Below are positions 26,898-33,925 of a stretch of DNA of 64,000 bases, piece after piece. How positions within the stretch are numbered: position 1 is the first letter of the stretch; each line of letters starts with the position of its first letter. The notes beneath the pieces were generated by a model. The model was not told the origin of the DNA. It did not search any database and worked only from the letters and a program-made list of their open reading frames with translations. The position numbers were made by a program, and so were the translations under genes. This DNA comes from Pseudoalteromonas ostreae (lineage in GTDB: Bacteria > Pseudomonadota > Gammaproteobacteria > Enterobacterales > Alteromonadaceae), in assembly GCF_018069805.1 (NCBI RefSeq), contig NZ_JAGPYN010000002.1, positions 62,001-126,000 of the forward strand. Direction: 5' to 3'.

Positions 26898-27893
26898 TTA
26901 AGAAGCTTGATAGCGATTTGCTTGTTTGATGCTAGCAAAGTCGTTAAAGCGAACACCGTGTTTTTTCATTACCTCAAGCACTTTCTTACTGATCATCTGG
27001 CGCAAATAAAACGGCTGATTTGGCACAAAATGGTGAATTGTATGGGTATGGCCAAAGTTAAAACAAAATAAGTTAAACGGTGCGAATAAGCGGCTGGTTA
27101 AAACATGGGTTTGCTCAAGCATGTTATTAACGCCGCCATAGTAATGCATTGATGAAGTCACAAAATTTAATGAACTTGAACGCACAATATTAGGCACAAT
27201 TAACACCACCATTAAAAACTCAAACACCGCCATAACATCTAACAATAAAACCGGTGAGTTAACTTCAAGTGGCATAAATAAGTTCACTAAATGAAATACA
27301 ATAACGCTGTATAAAATTGCAAAGTAAGCGGTAGTTACTGGGAATCCTGCATTAAATACCTTAAAAAAGCTAAAGCCTTTAATTTCTTTGCTAAAACGCT
27401 TTGCGTTAATTAATAAACCAAGCAAGCCATCAACAATGACTAACACACGTAAAAATGGGTTTTTAATGCCGTTACCGACTAAGCGCTCTTCAAGGTCTTG
27501 CTCGGTGCCCGAGGTTTTATGGTGATGTAAATGCATTTTACGGCGATACCAAGGGCTAATAGTATTTGGGCGCATTAGCCACACTGTTAGCATCATAAAG
27601 TTATGTAGAAAAGGCTGGTTACTAAAGTACTGTTTATGGATCAGGTCGTGTTCAAGCTCGTGGGAAATTGACGCTGCAATGGCCGCTAAAATAATACACA
27701 ACCAAGCGGGGATAATAGCAAAATAATAAAGCGTACCTACACCAATAAACGCCCCAAGCGACAGCAGTAATATCGCCATTCCGAGTGTATTTTGATGGGC
27801 TAATAACGGATGCTTTTGACGAAGTTTAGCTTCTTCAGCTTTAATAGCCTTAACAATGGCTTGAATATTTTCTTTGGCACTTAACGTGTTCAT
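26898..27893 (-). CDS. membrane fatty acid desaturase/hydroxylase-type di-iron protein
   Basis: About 331 residues with several transmembrane helices and the three His boxes of integral-membrane di-iron enzymes: HELEHDLIH, HLHHHKTSGTEQD and GHTHTIHHF. It introduces double bonds or hydroxyls into lipid chains at the inner membrane. The frame is open upstream through 28055, but that part translates a 7-bp DNA repeat as LVARCSL units from a TTG start. Met at 27893 is the probable start; an ATG at 27953 is an alternative. No strong ribosome site precedes either. Confidence 0.85.
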   Translation of the reverse strand: MNTLSAKENIQAIVKAIKAEEAKLRQKHPLLAHQNTLGMAILLLSLGAFIGVGTLYYFAIIPAWLCIILAAIAASISHELEHDLIHKQYFSNQPFLHNFMMLTVWLMRPNTISPWYRRKMHLHHHKTSGTEQDLEERLVGNGIKNPFLRVLVIVDGLLGLLINAKRFSKEIKGFSFFKVFNAGFPVTTAYFAILYSVIVFHLVNLFMPLEVNSPVLLLDVMAVFEFLMVVLIVPNIVRSSSLNFVTSSMHYYGGVNNMLEQTHVLTSRLFAPFNLFCFNFGHTHTIHHFVPNQPFYLRQMISKKVLEVMKKHGVRFNDFASIKQANRYQAS

Positions 27894-27960
27894 AAATAGC
27901 AACTGAAAATCAAAGTTGCGCAGATCATACCCGAATAAATAAAAAGCTACCATAGCGAGA

Positions 27961-28065
27961 GCAACGAGCAACGAGCAACGAGCAACGAGCAACGAGCAAC
28001 GAGCAACGAGCAACGAGCAACGAGCAACGAGCAACGAGCAACGAGCAACGAGCAACGAGCAACGA
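27961..28065. repeat. 15 perfect tandem copies of a 7-bp repeat (GCAACGA)
   Basis: 105 bp consisting of exactly fifteen GCAACGA units with no interruption, ending at an A-rich stretch. It lies 67 bp upstream of the desaturase start, in its 5' region on the opposite reading strand. The unit length is not a multiple of three and the copies are perfect, so slippage would change promoter/leader length, or the frame of any translation starting upstream. Confidence 0.97.
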
Positions 28066-28164
28066 AAAAATAAAAGTGCCGTTAATTTAAGTCAAGCATG
28101 TTTTTTTAATATAACTACAATTGGTTAAGTTAGCCGTAGCTAAATCGACTTAAATTAAAATAGC

Positions 28165-28211
28165 AGTCTTTTGACCTGTAAGAATTACTATGGCGACAGA
28201 GTGCCATGAAC
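28165..28211 (+). repeat. direct repeat, left copy (47 bp)
   Basis: Starts AGTCTTTTGACCTGTAAGAA and matches the copy at 31721-31767 at 40 of 47 positions, in the same orientation. Most differences are transitions. It lies directly beside the truncated attC-like sequence that follows the alpha/beta hydrolase. Confidence 0.8.
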
Positions 28212-28241
28212 GGACGTTGCCGATCCTAATTGCCTTGTTAG
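28205..28241 (-). repeat. truncated attC-like site after the hydrolase gene
   Basis: On the minus strand the hydrolase stop codon merges into GCTAACAAGGCAATTAGGAT and then CGGCAACG. This has the layout of the left half of an integron attC (RYYYAAC core, then AGG and CAACG blocks). The expected complementary right arm (CGTTGCCG...) is not present in the next 120 bp, so the site appears truncated. Confidence 0.5.
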
Positions 28242-29056
28242 CTTTCGCTTGCTCTCTTTATTAGTTCTTTTAATTCACTAATAACTAATTCCGGTTCATC
28301 GTCTTGAACGAAGTGGCCACTTTTATTGGCCATAACAGCTTTTCCCTTTGGAAATTTAAGAACCCACTCTGATTGAAACTCCCCCCATAATTCACGAGCT
28401 TTATCTGTATCAAAAAGGCGTTCTGGATTCTCAAACTTTTTCACACCAGCAATTAATGTTATCGGAATATTTTTTATATCACCATAACCTAAGGAAGGCT
28501 TTTTATCCCAGATATCATTTATTAGGCACCAGTTATTCTCTTTTCCCATTTTAATATCATCTTGTTTCATCTTATCATTAGCCTTTTTCCCACCTGAAGG
28601 ATCTAGCTTCTCAATAATTTCAACATCTCTTGGATTGATAGGATCTACAAACAACATAGCTGTAACTCTATCTTGATTTCTAACTCCGAACTCTCTCGCT
28701 ATTTTCCCACCGTATGAGTGAGAAACATAAATGATGGGCTTATTTATTTTAAGCAAGTGAATTAATTCTTCAGCATCCCTAACATAATCCTTTGATGTTA
28801 AATCACCAATGCAAGAAGAAGATTTCCCTTCACCTCTTCTTGAGTATCTTATTGCAGTGGTATTTTCTGGCAGTTTATCCCAAATGGCATCCCAGCCTGA
28901 CATTCCAGATATAGCACCCGCTTCAAAAAGTACTATGTTTTCCCCAACACCTTTAATTTCATATTCTAACTCAGCTTGATTGACCAAGATTGATTTTGCA
29001 GAAACGAGAGTACAAAAAATAGAAAGGCTAATAGATAATAAAATTCTTGGAAACAT
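28238..29056 (-). CDS. secreted alpha/beta hydrolase, integron-cassette gene
   Basis: 272 residues with an N-terminal signal peptide (about 1-20, ending LVSA). The alpha/beta hydrolase fold has the nucleophile elbow VSHSYGGK, an oxyanion-side GAISGMSGWD, and a terminal His in NKSGHFVQDDEPE. The frame is open up to 29134, but that extension is translated attC DNA. AGGA precedes the ATG at 29056 by 8 nt, so this start is chosen. The 5' end abuts a full attC site and the 3' end a partial one, so it looks like a captured gene cassette. The substrate is unknown. Confidence 0.85.
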   Translation of the reverse strand: MFPRILLSISLSIFCTLVSAKSILVNQAELEYEIKGVGENIVLFEAGAISGMSGWDAIWDKLPENTTAIRYSRRGEGKSSSCIGDLTSKDYVRDAEELIHLLKINKPIIYVSHSYGGKIAREFGVRNQDRVTAMLFVDPINPRDVEIIEKLDPSGGKKANDKMKQDDIKMGKENNWCLINDIWDKKPSLGYGDIKNIPITLIAGVKKFENPERLFDTDKARELWGEFQSEWVLKFPKGKAVMANKSGHFVQDDEPELVISELKELIKRASES

Positions 29057-29073
29057 GCACCCATCCTTGAAAG

Positions 29074-29196
29074 AACGCCGCATTAAGGGGTGAACAACGC
29101 TACCACCCAACCTAATCCATTGTGCCGTAAACACTAAAGTTAACTCAAACCAAAACTGCCAAGCGTTGTGAATCCCTCTTAAATGCTTTGTTAAGC
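29074..29196 (-). repeat. VCR-like integron attC recombination site
   Basis: About 123 bp. Read on the minus strand it begins GCTTAACAAAGCATTTAAGA, continues GGGATTCACAACGC, has a central spacer, and ends AGCGTTGTTCACCCCTTAAT then GCGGCGTT. The arms (29074-29101 and 29162-29193) are nearly complementary. The order of blocks and total length match the Vibrio-type attC sites of chromosomal integrons. The left core GCTTAAC fits RYYYAAC; the right triplet GTT is kept but followed by CTTT. Confidence 0.85.
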
Positions 29197-29206
29197 GTAC
29201 TTTTCG

Positions 29207-30052
29207 CTATACACTAATACACCTTCCTGTGGGGATTGCCTCTAAACGTTCGCCGAGCACTTCTTTTAGCAGACCATAAGCCTTCTTACCTGTGCAATGT
29301 CCTGTATACAGTTTATCAATGGGGTATTGTAACAACGCAAGACCAAGGTCTTTGATGTCTTGCTTAGTCCCACCGATACTATCGAATAGTGGCAGCCCAA
29401 CAAGGTGAAAGCCCCCAACGACTGCTTTAATTCTCTCACTCGGAAAATAGCTAACAGCAGTGTCAACCATATTGAGAACTCCACTATGAGCACAACCAGT
29501 AAATATAACTAAACCATCGTGCTCTTTTATCACTAGTAGTAATTCATGGTCAAATCTATCGGATTCCCATCCATTTTTAGATTGCGTATATAGATATCGG
29601 TTTCCTTTTGGCTTTTCGTGTTTGATACTTATATCAGTAATAGCATATACATTCGGCGCAATTTCAGTCGTTTGGTTAACGAATACAAGCCGCTCATAGC
29701 TGTCTTTTAGTAAATCTGTATTGATACCAACATCATTTTTGAAACCATAAGCACGAAAATAGTAGTTTTTTTCTTCGCAATCTTTCAAAAACACATTGGC
29801 TTTAGAATTGCGAGAGACAAAATCTACAGCACCATTACAGTGATCATGGTGCCGATGCGATATAACCGCAATATCAACGCGTTCGATATCAACACCTAGT
29901 AGAGGCGCATTTTGACAAAACGTATCTCCTCCACCCATATCAAACAGTATATTCAATGATTCAGTTTCAATATGTAATGATAACCCACGCTCAACAGCCA
30001 AATCTTGCCTATCGTCCAGCCGAGTGTTATCCACTAATGTTGTTATTTTCAT
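29207..30052 (-). CDS. metallo-beta-lactamase-fold hydrolase, integron-cassette gene
   Basis: A 281-residue cytosolic protein of the MBL superfamily. The metal motif is SHRHHDHCNG (HxHxDH-type) near residue 65; further ligands lie in TGCAHSGVLNM and VVGGFHLVG, with a C-terminal YTGHCTGKKAY. This matches the group of MBL proteins related to methanopterin-linked enzymes (7,8-dihydropterin synthase-like). On the minus strand, the DNA from GTTAAGCGTAC at 30091 to GTACGCTTAAC ending at 29190 has the matched cassette boundary and attC core expected for a mobile cassette. The native substrate is unknown. Confidence 0.87.
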   Translation of the reverse strand: MKITTLVDNTRLDDRQDLAVERGLSLHIETESLNILFDMGGGDTFCQNAPLLGVDIERVDIAVISHRHHDHCNGAVDFVSRNSKANVFLKDCEEKNYYFRAYGFKNDVGINTDLLKDSYERLVFVNQTTEIAPNVYAITDISIKHEKPKGNRYLYTQSKNGWESDRFDHELLLVIKEHDGLVIFTGCAHSGVLNMVDTAVSYFPSERIKAVVGGFHLVGLPLFDSIGGTKQDIKDLGLALLQYPIDKLYTGHCTGKKAYGLLKEVLGERLEAIPTGRCISV

Positions 30053-30080
30053 AGTTTCCTTTAGACATCGTTTCCGATGT

Positions 30081-30091
30081 GTACGCTTAAC
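30081..30091 (-). repeat. cassette 5' boundary (G/TTRRRY core)
   Basis: The minus strand reads GTTAAGCGTAC. This is the exact complement of GTACGCTTAAC at the start of the attC behind the MBL gene (29190-29200). Such complementarity between cassette start and its own attC core is the hallmark of integron cassettes, because recombination cuts after the G. Confidence 0.7.
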
Positions 30092-30220
30092 AATTTAATA
30101 GTGCGCTCATCGCGCATATTTCTGCCGACTTAACGCTCATTTATCTACTTTATATAGTTTTAACAAATAACCTAAGGTATTACTATCACTAAGTTTTCTA
30201 TTATTTTTAAGTAGATCTAA

Positions 30221-30346
30221 ATGGAACAATATACGCGCGTCGCTCATATCCTTGAATATGTGAGCAAACAACAGTTTGACCACTTAATTAGCTGTTATTT
30301 TTTCGGCAAACGCATTCGTGCAACCGTATTATCAGATAAAACATAA
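30221..30346 (+). pseudogene. possible N-terminal fragment of an AraC/GyrI-type regulator
   Basis: An ATG-started 41-codon frame reads MEQYTRVAHILEYVSKQQFD, resembling the first helices of AraC-type regulators of the GyrI group, which open with a similar TRxxRVLxYI pattern. After about 26 codons it runs into the convergent cytochrome b561 gene and loses similarity. It could be a remnant left where accessory DNA was inserted or deleted. The match is short, so this is tentative. Confidence 0.4.
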
Positions 30347-30846
30347 TGGTGGAATAAGGCGGCGGCTGCATGTAATCCAATCAAGTAATAACCAACTTCC
30401 CCTGCGGTTTCATGCAGCTCTTTGATGGTTTTAGCCAAGTCTAAATCTTTACTGGCCAGTGGCGGCAGCTCTAGACCAAAAAACGGAATTGGTTTGCCCG
30501 CCATGCTCAAAATTAACCATCCAGCAATAGGCATAGCAAACATGAACCCATACAAAATAACATGCACGAGTTTGGCCAGGTTATTTTGCCATTTAGCTGG
30601 TTCTGGTTTTATATCAGGAGCCGAACCACCCACAACGCGAGCAATTAGCCTAACGCTTACTAAAGCTAAAACCGATAAACCAAGCATAAAATGCCACATT
30701 TTAAAGGCATCTCGGGTTGTAGTCCCTTTGTCGAATAATTCGCGCAGTTCAATGCTTGCGTAAACAGCTACAATCAATATGAACATAAGCCAATGCAAAG
30801 CAATGGAGAGTGTATTGTAATGAGTTGTTGTATTTTTTAAATTCAT
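30295..30846 (-). CDS. cytochrome b561-family membrane protein
   Basis: A 183-residue protein with four transmembrane helices and His residues in helices 1, 2 and 4 suitable for two b-type haems (ALHWLMF near 16-22, MWHFMLG near 50, and GLHAAAALFHHYV near 157-169). It shuttles electrons between quinones and acceptors in the inner membrane. The stop side overlaps the AraC-like fragment. It is a single gene with its own promoter region. Confidence 0.9.
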   Translation of the reverse strand: MNLKNTTTHYNTLSIALHWLMFILIVAVYASIELRELFDKGTTTRDAFKMWHFMLGLSVLALVSVRLIARVVGGSAPDIKPEPAKWQNNLAKLVHVILYGFMFAMPIAGWLILSMAGKPIPFFGLELPPLASKDLDLAKTIKELHETAGEVGYYLIGLHAAAALFHHYVLSDNTVARMRLPKK

Positions 30847-31175
30847 AGTGCCCCTCGAAAAATGAAACGTCTCAACCTAGCTCTTATGTTTTGAGAGCTT
30901 GAAGAGGTAACCTCTACCCTTGTACGTATTAAATACTCCACATACAGTAACCTATCGTTACTAAGTATTTAGTGATCTAAAACATAAAATTTGTATTTCA
31001 AAAAATCATGTTTAAATATGGTTGGTTAAACGTAAACAGTAAAACTTAAAATAAACTTAACTGATTACCCTAAGCAATTAGCCACCGCTGTTCACCTTTT
31101 GAAACGTATTTTCAAGTTAAGCTTATAATTTGAAAGGCAGTGAATATACGAGATTCTTTCAGTGTAATTATTAAG
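30847..31175. other. intergenic region, 329 bp
   Basis: AT-rich spacer between the cytochrome b561 start and the stop of the GNAT gene, both on the minus strand. I see no gene, terminator or repeat that I can support; it should contain the b561 promoter. Confidence 0.4.
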
Positions 31176-31637
31176 TTAAACCATCCCAGTTCGAATCATG
31201 GCCAGTTTTTCAATACCGTGATCGGGCGTCCATCTTTTAAACTCAACAAAGTCATGCTTTTTATATAATTTTATAGCGGGCTCGTTAACTACTGCGGTTT
31301 CAACTATCGCTGTTGATGCTGTTTCAATAAAGTTAATTAACGCATAGCGGATTAACTTATCGGCGATGCCTTTTCTAAAATGCTCAGGGCCAACCGTTAA
31401 GCTATTAATTTCTAATCGCTCATTGATGATTGCCAGTTCAATAACCCCCGCAAGCTGAGTATCGTCATAAAATCCATAAAAAAGCGTTTGCGAATTGTGT
31501 ATATCATTAACAGTGCGCGATAAAGGCGGAAAATTCTGCGTACCTATTAACTCAGCCTCAATTTTATAAGAACGTTGAAAGGTGGTGTAAATTTGCTTTG
31601 CCACTGCCTCATTTGCATTATCTAACTTTGCAATCAT
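31176..31637 (-). CDS. GNAT-family N-acetyltransferase
   Basis: A 153-residue single GNAT domain. The acetyl-CoA loop is at INSLTVGPEHFRKGIADKLI (the Q/RxxGxG/A position reads RKGIAD). The C-terminal strand AVNEPAIKLYKKHDFVEFKR contains the usual LYxKxGF motif. The substrate is unknown. It lies inside the segment bounded by the 47-bp direct repeat. Confidence 0.87.
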   Translation of the reverse strand: MIAKLDNANEAVAKQIYTTFQRSYKIEAELIGTQNFPPLSRTVNDIHNSQTLFYGFYDDTQLAGVIELAIINERLEINSLTVGPEHFRKGIADKLIRYALINFIETASTAIVETAVVNEPAIKLYKKHDFVEFKRWTPDHGIEKLAMIRTGMV

Positions 31638-31720
31638 CTTTTAACGCCTCTGTATTCGATATTTAATCGCTTAGGTTATAGTGGGAGTAAACTAGCAATA
31701 TTAAAGCAAATATAAACCGT

Positions 31721-31767
31721 AGTCTTTTAACCTGTAAAAATTATTATGACAACAGAGCGCCAAGAAC
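31721..31767 (+). repeat. direct repeat, right copy (47 bp)
   Basis: Starts AGTCTTTTAACCTGTAAAAA; partner of the copy at 28165-28211 (40/47 identical). It lies between the GNAT start and the restriction endonuclease gene, so the two copies bracket about 3.5 kb of accessory genes. Confidence 0.8.
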
Positions 31768-31912
31768 TCACACTGCTTAGATGATTTAAATTTCTCAAAA
31801 TTTTGTTTGAATTTAGCCTTCCCCCTGCACCTTATGTATCTTCAAACACTTGTGAAAATACCTCGGTTACTATAGAGTCCATATAAATTTCAATCAAATT
31901 AAGGATAATATG

Positions 31913-32437
31913 ATGACTATCAACGTCTTGTCTCAAACATTTCAATCTCACCAACTTATGCAACTTGCGAACGAAGCTACACGATTTTTAGAATTAACTC
32001 CCAAGCATCCATTACCCATAAATAGTCAATTTAATGGTTCTGGTGTTTATGCTCTCTATTACAACGGTAAAAACCCTAACTATTTAGCGCTTGGAGGTAA
32101 ACCTATTTATGTTGGTAAAGCAGTTCCAACAGGTTCTAGAACTGGCACATATATCACACGTGAGGAGCCTAAACTAAAAAATAGACTGAATGAGCATGTA
32201 AGAAGTATACAACATACAACCAATCTTAACATTGCTGACTTCAAATGCCAGTTCATAATAATACCTTTAGAAATGAGTGCAATTATTTCAGTGGTCGAAT
32301 CAATGCTTATTAATAAATACAAACCAATTTGGAATACCAAAATTGATGGTTTTGGAAACCATGATCCAGGCAAAGGTCGTTATGAACAGGCCAGGTCTGA
32401 ATGGGACAAAATACATCCAGGAAGACCATGGGTCTGA
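31913..32437 (+). CDS. GIY-YIG type II restriction endonuclease, Eco29kI-like
   Basis: 174 residues. The GIY-YIG nuclease core is readable: GVYALYY, PIYVGKA, then NRLNEHVRSI (Arg and His four apart) and VESMLINKYKPIWN (Glu and Asn twelve apart). These last two spacings equal the R104/H108 and E142/N154 pairs of Eco29kI. The ATG at 31910 is 4 nt from AGGA and the one at 31913 is 7 nt, so the second is chosen. It is followed on the same strand by a cytosine methyltransferase. By family the target may be CCGCGG; this is inferred. Confidence 0.88.
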   Translation: MTINVLSQTFQSHQLMQLANEATRFLELTPKHPLPINSQFNGSGVYALYYNGKNPNYLALGGKPIYVGKAVPTGSRTGTYITREEPKLKNRLNEHVRSIQHTTNLNIADFKCQFIIIPLEMSAIISVVESMLINKYKPIWNTKIDGFGNHDPGKGRYEQARSEWDKIHPGRPWV

Positions 32438-32570
32438 TAGATTACGAAAATAAAAAAGTTAGGCAGATAAACTAAAAAGGCTTACTCAATTACACAGAGA
32501 AAAGAGCTTTATTCCAAAAGAAATAGTAAACTACTCACAATGATATGAACCATACAGTTTAGGATGTTAT

Positions 32571-33728
32571 ATGAATTCAATCGAGCTTTTTGCTGGTGGT
32601 GGAGGGCTAGCACTTGGTTTAGCGAATTGTGGTTTTCATCACAAAGCGGTTATTGAGTTGAACAAAGATGCTTGTAAAACTATTAGAGCCAATAATGTAT
32701 TTGATTTTGGCAAAAGTCTATATGAAGGCAGTGTAGTTAATTTTGACTATATGAGTATTTATGACAAGATAGATCTAGTATCAGGGGGGCCCCCATGTCA
32801 ACCTTTTTCTTTGGGTGGCAAAGCAAAAGGACATGAAGACTCTAGAGACATGTTTCCTCAAGCAGTTCGAGCAATTCGCGAAAAACGACCTAAAGCTTTT
32901 GTATTTGAAAATGTAAAAGGTTTAATGAGAAAATCATTTGTGGATTACTTTGAGTATATTATTTTACAACTTCAATACCCATCTGTTGAGACAAGTACAG
33001 ATGAATCATGGGAGCAACATAGAGAAAGGCTTGAGCAATATCACACCCAGAATGGACATACCGAGTTAGAATATAAAGTAATTTATCAACTTGTAAATGC
33101 AGCTGACTATGGTGTTCCGCAGAAACGAGAACGCATTTTTTTTATTGGTTTTCGTTCAGATATTGATGCAAACTGGACTTTTCCTGAACCAACTCACTCA
33201 GAAGAATCATTAATTTGGGATAAATGGGTTTCAGGTGAATATTGGAGGAAGCATAATTTACCTATGCCAGTTGCCGAAGAAAAAATGTTAAAAAAAGTAG
33301 AAAAAATTCGTAAAAAGTATGGCTTATTTAAACCTGATAACTTGCCTTGGGTAACAGTTCGCGATGCCCTATCAGACTTACCAGATCCCAATCATGAAAC
33401 AGCCAAAAAGTACAATCAGCATATATTTAAAGAAGGAGCTAAAATTTATTCCGGTCATACAGGTAGCTATATTGACGAACCATCTAAGGCTCTTAAAGCT
33501 GGTGCACACGGAGTTCCTGGAGGAGAAAATATGATCCGTTTTGAAGACGGTAGCGTTAGATATTTTACTATTCGTGAAAGTGCAAGAATACAAACCTTTC
33601 CAGATAACTTTTATTTTGAAGGTTCTTGGGGAGAGATAATGAGACAGTTAGGTAACGCAGTACCTGCAAAGTTAGCTGAAAAAGTTGGTCTATCTGTGTT
33701 TAATGCATTAGTAAAACTAGATATCTAA
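32571..33728 (+). CDS. DNA (cytosine-5)-methyltransferase of the type II R-M system
   Basis: A 385-residue C5 methyltransferase. Motif I FAGGGGLALGL (7-17) binds AdoMet. Motif IV GGPPCQPFS has the catalytic Cys76. Motif VI is ENV at 113-115, motif VIII is QKRERIFFIGFR, and motif X is RQLGNAVPAKLAEKV near the C-terminus. The target-recognition region lies at about 215-300. An AGGA ribosome site sits 7 nt before the ATG. It protects the host from the upstream nuclease, 133 bp away. No controller gene is present. Confidence 0.95.
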   Translation: MNSIELFAGGGGLALGLANCGFHHKAVIELNKDACKTIRANNVFDFGKSLYEGSVVNFDYMSIYDKIDLVSGGPPCQPFSLGGKAKGHEDSRDMFPQAVRAIREKRPKAFVFENVKGLMRKSFVDYFEYIILQLQYPSVETSTDESWEQHRERLEQYHTQNGHTELEYKVIYQLVNAADYGVPQKRERIFFIGFRSDIDANWTFPEPTHSEESLIWDKWVSGEYWRKHNLPMPVAEEKMLKKVEKIRKKYGLFKPDNLPWVTVRDALSDLPDPNHETAKKYNQHIFKEGAKIYSGHTGSYIDEPSKALKAGAHGVPGGENMIRFEDGSVRYFTIRESARIQTFPDNFYFEGSWGEIMRQLGNAVPAKLAEKVGLSVFNALVKLDI

Positions 33729-33925
33729 AATAAGCTTGCTCCATCAAGATGAATAAAAAATAAAATATGTATATTTATATTAACTAGGGTTATTCGTTTC
33801 AATAAACAGTTCAAAACAGCCTAATGTAGACAACAGCAATTGGACTTACAAAAACCCATAAAAGAGCTAGTTGAAGGAGCTGATTTAAGCCTTTTACTCA
33901 ATCAGTCCCTCCTAAACTACACACT

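Noticed and set aside
27894-28055. N-terminal extension of the desaturase with LVARCSL repeats
   Set aside because: It is the translation of the 7-bp tandem repeat from a TTG start with no ribosome site. The conserved desaturase sequence starts at 27893 or slightly earlier.
27961-28065. CRISPR array
   Set aside because: The repeats are directly contiguous 7-mers without spacers, and there are no cas genes in the window.
29057-29134. N-terminal extension of the alpha/beta hydrolase
   Set aside because: It translates part of the attC site. A signal peptide and a ribosome site mark the true start at 29056.
30110-30145. Second full attC upstream of the MBL gene
   Set aside because: GTTAAGT-like cores occur, but no pair of complementary arms of the right spacing could be found.
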